Source: an uncultured Bacilli bacterium (GTDB taxonomy: Bacteria > Bacillota_I > Bacilli_A > RF39 > UBA660). Taken from it: DNA of 64,000 bases. Position 1 is the stretch's first letter; each line of letters opens with the position of its first letter. The DNA is taken from assembly GCA_934168205.1 (NCBI GenBank), contig CAKPMX010000001.1:124001-188000 (forward strand). Reading direction: 5' to 3'. Shown here one piece after another: positions 10,095 through 17,136 of this stretch. The notes under the pieces were generated by a model that saw nothing but the letters and a program-made list of their open reading frames with translations, searched no databases and was not told the origin of the DNA. The position numbers were made by a program, and so were the translations under genes.

Positions 10095-10109
10095 ATTCCT
10101 CTTCACTCC

Positions 10110-10811
10110 TTATTTATCGACATGTTCTTCTGTGAAATCCATGTGTAATTTAATCTCACCGCCAAGTAAATCATTCTTACACTCAGGATCATCTCCCTCA
10201 ATCCAAACAACGACCGTATATCGATCTTTACTACTTGGCTTAAAATTCTTTCTCTGTTCGAGAATAGCAATTTTCGATGAAATAAATTTCTTAGTACCAG
10301 GCTCAGCTTGACCAGTTTCTTTGCTTTTCTTCGCATAAACTGTTCTTTCACCATTACGATAAATCATAATTCGGATAGCCTCATCAACATTTTTAATAGT
10401 ATCATCAATATCTATCTCATACCAATAATTGACCTTTTCTTTTCCAGAATTAATCACATAGAAAGTATATGCAATATAATTATCTCCATTATGACCACCA
10501 GTTTTCTCAATATCGATATTATCAGGTAACCAGTTAATTGATATATTATCCATATATTCAATAGTATCTGCAGATAACTTTCTTGCCTTGTTTTTTACAT
10601 TACCGTTCTCCGATAAAAATACATTCTTACGATTAGACATATTCTTATCCAGTGAAACAGTAAAACGACCACCAGCATAAATGATATATAAAAACAAATA
10701 AATAATTGAAATCAAAATCAATAATAGTAAAAAAGCAATCTTAACTACTTTAACAAATAGTTTACGCTTATATATCTTCTGTGCTTCTACTTCTACACCA
10801 TTATTTTTCAT
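10110..10811 (-). CDS. TasA-like membrane/secreted paralogue
   Basis: 233 residues from ATG 10811, with GGTGA 5 bases upstream; a TTG at 10823 is less likely. One strong hydrophobic segment (about residues 25-48, ending in YAGGRFTV) follows a basic N-terminus. The rest is a beta-rich extracellular domain sharing the C-terminal signature WIEGDDPECKND...GG with the 335-residue downstream protein, including one Cys at the same place. It lacks the clear STYAWFT processing site, so it may stay anchored and act as an assembly partner, as TapA does for TasA; that is inference. Both genes share a near-consensus promoter at 10874-10902. Confidence 0.65.
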   Translation of the reverse strand: MKNNGVEVEAQKIYKRKLFVKVVKIAFLLLLILISIIYLFLYIIYAGGRFTVSLDKNMSNRKNVFLSENGNVKNKARKLSADTIEYMDNISINWLPDNIDIEKTGGHNGDNYIAYTFYVINSGKEKVNYWYEIDIDDTIKNVDEAIRIMIYRNGERTVYAKKSKETGQAEPGTKKFISSKIAILEQRKNFKPSSKDRYTVVVWIEGDDPECKNDLLGGEIKLHMDFTEEHVDK

Positions 10812-10873
10812 ATTCTTCACCAATCATTTCTGTTAAATGTATCACCCGCCACCTTTCCTACTATGTCTATTTA

Positions 10874-10902
10874 ATTATAATAAACTTTTTCATCTTTAGC
10901 AA
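10874..10902 (-). promoter_or_regulatory. sigma-A-type promoter of the TasA-like operon
   Basis: On the minus strand TTGCTA (10897-10902), a 17-base spacer and TATAAT (10874-10879). The start would be near 10867, giving a leader of about 55 bases. That leader contains a possible 14-codon frame from GTG 10835 overlapping the 10811 start. Confidence 0.7.
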
Positions 10903-10967
10903 TACATAAAAATAATTTTTTTTCTTTTCATTATAAAACATCCATATATACCGTTTAATTTACGTCA

Positions 10968-10996
10968 AAGAAAAGATACATATTATTAATATGTAC
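10968..10996 (-). terminator. terminator of ABC exporter operon
   Basis: TACATAT / ATATGTA inverted repeat (10977-10995) directly after the permease stop codon, followed on the minus strand by TCTTTTCTTT. AT-only stem, so moderate strength. Confidence 0.55.
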
Positions 10997-13387
10997 CTAT
11001 TCATTTCCTTTTAAACTACTAACCATATCAATACTTTTAACTCTTCTCGCCAAGTACTTAGAAACTAAATACGAAACTATAAAAGTCATCACACTAGCAA
11101 TAATATAAGTACTAGCATTTATATGTACTGAAAAATCAAATGCCTCATCTAAACATTCCTTAAATAACCAAGCTGTCAAAAAGTATCCAGATGGCAATCC
11201 TATAATAATTGATATAACTGTAATCCAAATATTCTGTTCTATAAAAATATTTTTAATTTTTTTATCATCAAATCCTAATACTTTTAAAGTGGCAAACTGA
11301 TACTGCTTTTCACTATAAGATAAAATTCCCATATTATAAATAATAATCACACCAAGCAATACTGCAAAGAAAATAATCAATACAATCATTTCACGCATCA
11401 TAGATAACATAGATGAAACTCCATCTTTTAAAGAATCTATATCCTGAATAGACTTTACATTTTTTAGTTCTTTAATACCAGCAAGATTATAATCAGTATA
11501 TAATGAATCAGCTTTATATTTTAATCCTAAACTCTCCATATATTTTCTAGTCATCGTAACATTCTGACTCTGAGGATCCTTATTAAAACCAATAATCTTA
11601 GATTTATAATAAGTCTTATCACCATATACATGCCAAGTAAGTGTATCACCTATTTTATAACCCTCAATATCAGCCATTTTATAAGTAATATAAACACCTT
11701 CATCACTATTTAGTTCAATAAACTTCCCTTTATCATTTTGAAACTTTATCATACCATTACTATCATCAACAAAAATAGTATGTGCAACTCTTTTTCCAGA
11801 ATCTTCTTTTGTTTCTATACCCAATGTCTGACTAGTATTATCACCATATTTATCTTCTAATACACTTATTTCTTCATTAGAGATATTTTCCTTTAAACTC
11901 AACTTATAATCAAAGCTATACAAATCATCAAATTGTAATTTTATAAAATGATTCATACTATTAAGCATTCCAAGCGCACAAACAATCAATGTACAGCAGC
12001 CAACAATTCCAAGTACACCAGTTATAGTTCTAAATTTATTTCTAATAACATCTCTTAAATTCCACTTTGTTGAAAAACCAAGTTTTTTAAAAATTCCCTT
12101 TGTTGTAATATTTAAACTTCTAGATTTTACACTAGGTATTTCATTTCTTAAAGATTCTGCAGGATTTTTTCCTAATTCCCTTCTACAAGTAAAATAAGCA
12201 ATAATTGAAATAATTAAAATTACAAGAGCTGCCATCAAATAGCTTTCAGGAACAATAACTGGAACACCATTAGGAACTTCAAAAAAAGACATTTCTAGAT
12301 TTAAAAATACACTACCAATAAAATATCTTCCCAATAATATTCCACATACAGAGCCAAACAAAGAAACCCAAAAAGCATAACCAATATAATGTAATACTAT
12401 TTTTCTATTTTTAAAACCTAAAGCTTTTAAAGTACCTATCTGCAATTTTTGCTTTTTAATTACCCTAGCCATAGTAGTAATAACCGAAAGTAAAGCAATA
12501 AACAAAAATAGTCCAGAGAATATTCCTACATAAGCACTACCTTCATCAATTTCTCCTTGATACATAAGATAAGACGCAGTATCCTCTATTTTTATTATTG
12601 CTAAAACACTTGAAACACTATCTTCTATATCATTTTTAACACTTTCTACATTACTTTTCTTATCAACATCAACCATGATGTAATTATATGGAATATACTC
12701 TAAATAATTAAATCCATCTAAAGTAACATCTCCATACATCATTTTTTCTATTTGTTTTAAATATAAATCCTTAACGTAATCTTCTGGTATTTCTTTATAT
12801 GAAAGATAAACAAAACCAAAGATACTTCTATCAGGAACAATATCAGACTCATTTTTAACATCATATATATGATCTGGTACATTAATTAATCCAAGTATTT
12901 TTTCTTCTAACACAAACGAATCATACTTAATTTTGATACTATCTCCTACTTTAAGATTATTCTTATCTGCATAAAACTTATCTAGCCAAACACCCTTCTT
13001 TGAAGCATTAAATTCTTCACCATCAAAAACATAAAATTTAGATATATCATTAGACTCAATAAAACTAACTAAATATGATTTATTTTTATCATCAGCATCA
13101 ATTGCATTAATAACAAGTTTTCTTTCAGCATTACTAACATGATCTAATGATTTAATATTTTCTAAATCATCATTACTAAAAGAAGTACCTAATACATTTA
13201 AATCCTGTAAATTATTTTTCTCATAAAAACTATCCGCAGCATTAATCATACCAGCCATATATGCTTCAATACCAACATATACCATTACACCAATAAGAAC
13301 CATTAAAAATATAGTTAAAAACTGCGATTTATTTTGCGAAATATCTCGCCACATCTTTCTTCTTAACATACTACCATACAACCTCAT
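10997..13387 (-). CDS. FtsX/MacB-type ABC transporter permease
   Basis: 796 residues. It has the double-FtsX layout: an N-terminal membrane helix (about 18-38), a large extracellular domain, three helices around 285-400, a second half starting with a helix near 455, another extracellular domain, and three helices at the C-terminus (about 668-785). Such permeases (for example BceB/SalY or YtrF types) export or sense antimicrobial peptides and lipids. The start is ATG 13387 with AAGGA 5 bases upstream, overlapping the ATPase gene by 17 bases. The reading frame is intact, in contrast to its ATPase partner. Regulated, by position, by the divergent TetR gene. Confidence 0.85.
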   Translation of the reverse strand: MRLYGSMLRRKMWRDISQNKSQFLTIFLMVLIGVMVYVGIEAYMAGMINAADSFYEKNNLQDLNVLGTSFSNDDLENIKSLDHVSNAERKLVINAIDADDKNKSYLVSFIESNDISKFYVFDGEEFNASKKGVWLDKFYADKNNLKVGDSIKIKYDSFVLEEKILGLINVPDHIYDVKNESDIVPDRSIFGFVYLSYKEIPEDYVKDLYLKQIEKMMYGDVTLDGFNYLEYIPYNYIMVDVDKKSNVESVKNDIEDSVSSVLAIIKIEDTASYLMYQGEIDEGSAYVGIFSGLFLFIALLSVITTMARVIKKQKLQIGTLKALGFKNRKIVLHYIGYAFWVSLFGSVCGILLGRYFIGSVFLNLEMSFFEVPNGVPVIVPESYLMAALVILIISIIAYFTCRRELGKNPAESLRNEIPSVKSRSLNITTKGIFKKLGFSTKWNLRDVIRNKFRTITGVLGIVGCCTLIVCALGMLNSMNHFIKLQFDDLYSFDYKLSLKENISNEEISVLEDKYGDNTSQTLGIETKEDSGKRVAHTIFVDDSNGMIKFQNDKGKFIELNSDEGVYITYKMADIEGYKIGDTLTWHVYGDKTYYKSKIIGFNKDPQSQNVTMTRKYMESLGLKYKADSLYTDYNLAGIKELKNVKSIQDIDSLKDGVSSMLSMMREMIVLIIFFAVLLGVIIIYNMGILSYSEKQYQFATLKVLGFDDKKIKNIFIEQNIWITVISIIIGLPSGYFLTAWLFKECLDEAFDFSVHINASTYIIASVMTFIVSYLVSKYLARRVKSIDMVSSLKGNE

Positions 13388-14081
13388 CTATATCCTTAGG
13401 TTTTTTATTCACTTCATTACTTTCAACTTTTCCATTTTTCAAGCGAATAACTCTATCAGCAACTTCCGCAATCAATGAATTATGTGTAACAATAATAACT
13501 GTATTCTCACCATTATTAGCATCACACTGCTCTTTCAAAAGTTTTAATACTTCTACTCCTGTCTTAGAATCTAATGCTCCAGTTGGCTCATCACATAGTA
13601 ATAATAATGGATCCTTCGTTATAGCCCTCGCAATAGAAACTCTTTGCTGCTCTCCACCAGATAATTGATTAGGAAATTTATTATAATGACTAGAAAGTCC
13701 CACTTGTTTTAATATATCCTTTGCTTTCTTAGGTTTTTTAACTATATCATTAACAATTTGTACATTTTCTAAAACTGTAAGTGTTGGTAATATATTATAA
13801 AACTGAAATATAAATCCAACATCCTCCGCCCTATAATTAGTAAGTTCACTATCTGCATAATTAGAAATAATTTTATCCCCAACTTTAATGGTACCAGATG
13901 TAACCTTATCCATTCATCCTAATAAATTCAGAAGCGTACTCTTTCCTGCCCCAGATGGTCCTAGCACAACAACAAACTCTCCTTTATTGATATTAAAACT
14001 AACACCATTCAATGCATTAAACTTAGTATCACCCACAACATAAGTTTTTTTTACATTTTTAAAACTAATTAATTCTCCCAT
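13371..14081 (-). pseudogene. ABC transporter ATPase interrupted by in-frame TGA
   Basis: From ATG 14081 (AGGA about 6 bases upstream) the frame encodes a normal MacB/LolD-type ATPase start with Walker A GPSGAGKST and then NLLG, but codon 13914-13916 is TGA where the family normally has Gly (NLLGGMD). The frame resumes at once with ATG 13913 (MDKVTSGTIKVG) and runs 180 residues with Q-loop, signature LSGGEQQR, Walker B LLLCDEPTGALDS and H-loop VTHN. A single GGA-to-TGA change explains it. Either the gene is dead, or TGA is read through, or the adjacent ATG restarts translation and two fragments reassemble. Other genes here stop at TGA, so recoding genome-wide is unlikely. Confidence 0.8.
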
Positions 14082-14097
14082 AAAATATCCTTCCTAA

Positions 14098-14119
14098 ATA
14101 TGATACTTTTTTCACATTT
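14098..14119. promoter_or_regulatory. operator-like repeat, copy 1
   Basis: Core TGATACTTTTTTCACA at 14101-14116, matching 14 of 16 bases of copy 2 located 62 bases away. It lies just upstream of the ABC ATPase start, in its likely promoter or leader. Probable TetR-family binding site. Confidence 0.55.
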
Positions 14120-14159
14120 CGATACAATTATAACCAAATAAAAAATATAAATCAATAAA

Positions 14160-14181
14160 ATATGATAATTTTATCACATTT
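14160..14181. promoter_or_regulatory. operator-like repeat, copy 2
   Basis: Contains TGATAA-TT-TTATCA (14163-14176), an inverted repeat, inside the longer direct repeat with copy 1. It abuts the -35 element of the tetR promoter, a position suited to autorepression. Confidence 0.6.
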
Positions 14182-14183
14182 TA

Positions 14184-14212
14184 TTGAAAAAAGAGCCTCT
14201 AACATGTATAAT
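14184..14212 (+). promoter_or_regulatory. promoter of tetR-family gene
   Basis: TTGAAA (14184-14189), 17-base spacer, TATAAT (14207-14212). AAAGGA and ATG follow at 14221-14238. Confidence 0.8.
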
Positions 14213-14235
14213 CTTTAATAAAAGGACGTGATATA

Positions 14236-14838
14236 ATGTCAGAAACAAGAATACCAAAGCAAAAAAGATCAATTGAAAAAAGAAACAAAATAATATCTGA
14301 AGGATTTAAACTCATGTGTGAACAAGGATATTATAACGTTAATACAAATGATATAGCTAAATATGCCGGAGTATCAACTGGCATTATTTATCAATATTTT
14401 AACGATAAAAAAGAAATTTTCATTGAAGGTATAAAAACATATTCAGATAATATAATGTTTCCTATATTAGAAGTATTGAAAAATAATGTCATCAAAATAG
14501 ATAACTTAGAAGAACTTTTAAATCAAATGTTAGATATTTTTATAAAAAAACATACTTTATCAAAAAAGGCCCATGAAGAAATGCTTGCTATGTCACATCT
14601 AGATCAAGATATTGCTAACATTTTCAAAAAAAGAGAAATTGATACAACAAAGGCAATCATTAATACTCTTAATGAAAATAACTTAACATCAGAAAATATC
14701 TTTGAAAAAGTTCATATCATCATTGGCATAGTTGAAAACTATTGTCACGAAGTTGTATATCACCATCATCAAACAATGAACTACGACATTATGAAAAAAG
14801 AAATAATTAAAATTATTACTAATGTTTTAACCCAGTAA
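14236..14838 (+). CDS. TetR/AcrR-family transcriptional regulator
   Basis: 200 residues. The N-terminal helix-turn-helix is clear: RNKIISEGFKLMCEQGYYNV, then DIAKYAGVSTGIIYQYFNDK (about residues 38-57), the typical TetR DNA-binding signature. The C-terminal ~140 residues form the ligand and dimer domain and contain a His-rich stretch VYHHHQ near 174. It is transcribed away from the ABC exporter with 154 bases between them carrying two repeated operator-like sites, so it most likely represses the exporter and itself. The inducer cannot be read from sequence. Confidence 0.88.
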   Translation: MSETRIPKQKRSIEKRNKIISEGFKLMCEQGYYNVNTNDIAKYAGVSTGIIYQYFNDKKEIFIEGIKTYSDNIMFPILEVLKNNVIKIDNLEELLNQMLDIFIKKHTLSKKAHEEMLAMSHLDQDIANIFKKREIDTTKAIINTLNENNLTSENIFEKVHIIIGIVENYCHEVVYHHHQTMNYDIMKKEIIKIITNVLTQ

Positions 14839-14867
14839 AAAAGATATTCTAAATTGAATATCTTTTT
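14838..14867. terminator. bidirectional terminator between converging genes
   Basis: AAAAAGATATTC, 6-base loop, GAATATCTTTTT. A 12-bp AT-rich stem with T tails on both strands, between tetR (+) and the small gene at 14849 (-). Confidence 0.8.
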
Positions 14868-15157
14868 ACTTTTGTATCTTTAGAAGCATTCTCTTCAATA
14901 ACACCAGCAGCCCTCAAAACATCACTACGACTAAATAAAGAGCTAGCCTTCTCTATCAACATAGAAAGTTCTTTATCATCAAAATCAAATTGGCTATAAT
15001 AACTACTATTATCACAAAGATTAGAACTAATTTTAAGCTTACCATTAAAGTCACCATTGTCAAATCTATTACCTAAATCAATCCAATCATTATCTTCAGT
15101 AAATAAAAACAAATCATCTTCACTAACATCATCAAAAAGGCATTCAAATTCAGTCAT
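14849..15157 (-). CDS. small acidic protein of unknown function
   Basis: 102 residues from ATG 15157 (MTEFECLFDDVSEDDLFLFT). The start is chosen because a strong promoter (15192-15220) places transcription near 15185 and AAAGGA lies at 15170-15175. The open frame extends to 15355, but that part is a readthrough of the tRNA-Leu gene and is not protein. The product is acidic, soluble, with no recognisable domain; it ends in a helical region (SMLIEKASSLFSRSDVLRAA) and a basic tail. Monocistronic, with terminator at its end. Confidence 0.6.
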   Translation of the reverse strand: MTEFECLFDDVSEDDLFLFTEDNDWIDLGNRFDNGDFNGKLKISSNLCDNSSYYSQFDFDDKELSMLIEKASSLFSRSDVLRAAGVIEENASKDTKVKRYSI

Positions 15158-15191
15158 ACAAGTATCCATTCCTTTCATAATTGCAGTGCCT

Positions 15192-15220
15192 ATAATATCA
15201 CAAAAAATACTCCCTGTCAA
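15192..15220 (-). promoter_or_regulatory. consensus sigma-A promoter
   Basis: Minus strand TTGACA (15215-15220), 17-base spacer, TATTAT (15192-15197). It drives the 102-residue gene and fixes its start downstream of about 15185. Confidence 0.8.
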
Positions 15221-15239
15221 AAAGTTAACTTTTTCCAAT

Positions 15240-15262
15240 AAAAAACGAACTATAAAAGTTCG
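15240..15262 (-). terminator. terminator of tRNA-Leu
   Basis: CGAAC, 7-base loop, GTTCG (15246-15262) followed on the minus strand by TTTTTT, 12 bases after the tRNA CCA end. Confidence 0.75.
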
Positions 15263-15274
15263 AATAATGCAATC

Positions 15275-15361
15275 TGGTGCTCGTATCCGGACTTGAACCG
15301 GAACTCTATCGCTAGAAGTAGATTTTGAGTCTACCGCGTCTACCAATTCCGCCATACGAGC
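15275..15361 (-). tRNA. tRNA-Leu (anticodon CAA), CCA encoded
   Basis: Acceptor arms GCTCGTA / TACGAGC, TGGCGGAATTGG D-arm, anticodon stem GTAGA around loop CTCAAAA (anticodon CAA, reads UUG), a variable arm of the long type, GGTTCAAGTCC T-arm, discriminator A and encoded CCA. 87 bases. It has its own promoter and terminator. Confidence 0.93.
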
Positions 15362-15372
15362 AAGACAATCTA

Positions 15373-15401
15373 ATTATAGCAACTTTTTAATTAGACATCA
15401 A
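15373..15401 (-). promoter_or_regulatory. promoter of tRNA-Leu
   Basis: Minus strand TTGATG (15396-15401), 17-base spacer, TATAAT (15373-15378), 12 bases before the tRNA 5' end. Confidence 0.75.
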
Positions 15402-15410
15402 CATTTTTTA

Positions 15411-15989
15411 TTAAACTTCTACTTCTTCTTTATATTTAGAAGTATATAAATCAGACTCATCGGAATCTTCTTTTTCACTTTCTTCAATGAAACTATTCAT
15501 ATCAGGTAAATCATCTATAGTAGATAAACCAAAGTAATCTAAAAATTCACTAGTAGTTTCATATAAAATAGGCCTACCAGGTAAATCACTTCTACCCACT
15601 TCTTTTATGAATCCTTTCGCAACAAGTTTCCTAATTATTTGCGTAGAACCAACACCTCTCATAGAATCAACTTGTATTCTAGTAACAGGTTCATTATAAG
15701 CAATAATTGCTAAAGTCTCTAAAGCGGCCTGACTTAAAGTATTGGTTTCAGGATTCTCAAGTAACTTTTGATAATATTCACGATGTTCATACTTAGTAGT
15801 TAATTTAAATCTATTACCTAAAAAATCTATTCTAAGACCTCTAGACTCGTCTTCATAATCATGTTTAAGTTCAAACAATAATTCTTTAGCTTCACTCTCT
15901 TCTATTTTTAAAACATCTTCTATTTGATCTAAAGTAAGTCCTTCCTCACCCACAACAAATAAAAGGCCTTCCAAAACTGCTTTTTTCAT
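15411..15989 (-). CDS. scpB: segregation and condensation protein B
   Basis: 192 residues, usual length. ScpB is the winged-helix kleisin-associated subunit of the SMC-ScpAB condensin that compacts and helps separate chromosomes. Recognisable features are the N-terminal MKKAVLEGLLFVVGEEGL, the winged-helix stretch TLSQAALETLAIIAYNEPVT and IRKLVAKGFIKEVGR followed by PGRPILYETT. The C-terminal 30 residues are acidic tail. It lies 3 bases after scpA in the normal operon order. No terminator separates it from the tRNA gene, which has its own promoter. Confidence 0.95.
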   Translation of the reverse strand: MKKAVLEGLLFVVGEEGLTLDQIEDVLKIEESEAKELLFELKHDYEDESRGLRIDFLGNRFKLTTKYEHREYYQKLLENPETNTLSQAALETLAIIAYNEPVTRIQVDSMRGVGSTQIIRKLVAKGFIKEVGRSDLPGRPILYETTSEFLDYFGLSTIDDLPDMNSFIEESEKEDSDESDLYTSKYKEEVEV

Positions 15990-15992
15990 ATC

Positions 15993-16697
15993 CTACACCG
16001 CCTCACAAATAATATCATCAAAAGTATCATTTTGACTAATCTTAAGTTCCTTATTTTTAGCCATTTCTAATATTGCTAGAAAAGTCGCCACTACATACTC
16101 TCTAGAAACAACTGGAAAAAGTTCAAAAAATGATATTTTTTTCTTATCCTTTAATATTTTCTTTATCTCATACCTTCTAGAAGAAACTGATATTTCATTA
16201 ACTGTGATCTTAGTTTGTAAAGGTTTGTTATCACTTTTTCTTTCTAAAAACTTTTTAAAGGCATCAACCAAGTCATCTAATGTAACATCAGTCGTAATAG
16301 CTGTATTTTCTTCTATATAATTTCTTATATTTTCAGGTGACTTAGTATATATTTCTTTTCTTAAGTTTTCTTTATCCTGGAAAACCTTAGTTATCTCCTT
16401 ATAAGCTTGATATTCCAACAACCTATTTACAAGTTCTTCTCTAGGGTCTTCCTCTTCTCCCTCTTCATTCTTAACATTCGGCAATAACAACTTAGATTTT
16501 AGTTCTATAAGTTCAGAAGCCATAACTAAATATTCAGAAGCAATTTCTAAATTAAGTTTTTCCTGTAAATCTAAATAATTCATATATTGTTCTGTTATCT
16601 TTTCAATTTCAATATCCATTATATCCATCTTACTCTCTTTAATAAGATGAAGTAATAAATCCAATGGCCCTTCAAATTCATTAATTCTAAAATCCAT
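15993..16697 (-). CDS. scpA: segregation and condensation protein A (kleisin)
   Basis: 234 residues from ATG 16697 (MDFRINEFEGPLDLLLHLIK). The alternatives ATG 16709 and 16751 are less likely: an extended -10 (TGTTATACT, 16731-16739) puts transcription near 16724, and GAGTGA lies 4 bases before 16697. ScpA bridges the two SMC heads. The N-terminal FEGPLDLLLHLI motif binds the SMC neck, and the C-terminal winged helix (FFELFPVVSREYVVATFLAILEM) binds the SMC head cap. The middle is a charged linker. Forms an operon with scpB. Confidence 0.93.
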   Translation of the reverse strand: MDFRINEFEGPLDLLLHLIKESKMDIMDIEIEKITEQYMNYLDLQEKLNLEIASEYLVMASELIELKSKLLLPNVKNEEGEEEDPREELVNRLLEYQAYKEITKVFQDKENLRKEIYTKSPENIRNYIEENTAITTDVTLDDLVDAFKKFLERKSDNKPLQTKITVNEISVSSRRYEIKKILKDKKKISFFELFPVVSREYVVATFLAILEMAKNKELKISQNDTFDDIICEAV

Positions 16698-16730
16698 GTT
16701 ATCACTCATTTCTAACTTATATCCATTACA

Positions 16731-16739
16731 AGTATAACA
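16731..16739 (-). promoter_or_regulatory. extended -10 promoter of scpAB
   Basis: TG-T-TATACT on the minus strand; no good -35 is visible. It falls inside the longest scpA frame and argues for the internal start. Confidence 0.5.
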
Positions 16740-16809
16740 AATTTTTAACATTAATAAAAATATATTTTTCTTTTTTCCTAAAAAGTTTATAATATATTTA
16801 GGTGATTTT

Positions 16810-17112
16810 ATGAAACAATTTACAATGCGTGATGAAAGTTTTACTTGTGAGAACTGCCATAAAGAAGTAAAACCTCTAGGCTATACAGCTAGAGATCATT
16901 GTCCATACTGTCTATATTCAAAACATGTAGACATAAATCCAGGAGATAGACAAAATACTTGCAAAGGCTTATTAAAACCTACTGGTATTGAAAAATATAA
17001 AGATACCTATAAAATTCTTTATAAATGTGAAAAATGTCATAAAGACCATAAAAATATTGTCGCAACAGATGATAATATGGAAAAAATAATAGAAATATCA
17101 AAAGTCAACTAA
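16810..17112 (+). CDS. RNHCP-domain zinc-binding protein
   Basis: 100 residues, ATG after AGGTGA. The family signature is present: FTCENCHKEV (CxxC), YTARDHCPYCLYSKHVD (RNHCP motif, here RDHCP), PGDR, CKGLLKP and a second CEKCHK pair. The two CxxC pairs plus the HCPYC element suggest zinc binding. Family function is unknown; proposed roles are in nucleic-acid or translation-related binding. Divergent from scpA and convergent with the protease gene. Confidence 0.85.
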   Translation: MKQFTMRDESFTCENCHKEVKPLGYTARDHCPYCLYSKHVDINPGDRQNTCKGLLKPTGIEKYKDTYKILYKCEKCHKDHKNIVATDDNMEKIIEISKVN

Positions 17113-17136
17113 TAACAGTTGACTTTATTTTTTATA
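17101..17136 (+). terminator. terminator after RNHCP gene
   Basis: AAAGTCAACT, 6-base loop, AGTTGACTTT then ATTTTTT. The stop codon lies in the stem and loop. Confidence 0.85.

Noticed and set aside
13913..13916. TGA read as Gly or Trp genome-wide (alternative code)
   Set aside because: spoVAC and the 59361 gene end in TGA at tight overlaps, and Trp in the long genes is encoded by TGG.
15158..15355. N-terminal half of a 168-residue frame (MAELVDAVDSKS...)
   Set aside because: It is the tRNA-Leu gene and its terminator read as protein; the promoter at 15192-15220 lies inside it.
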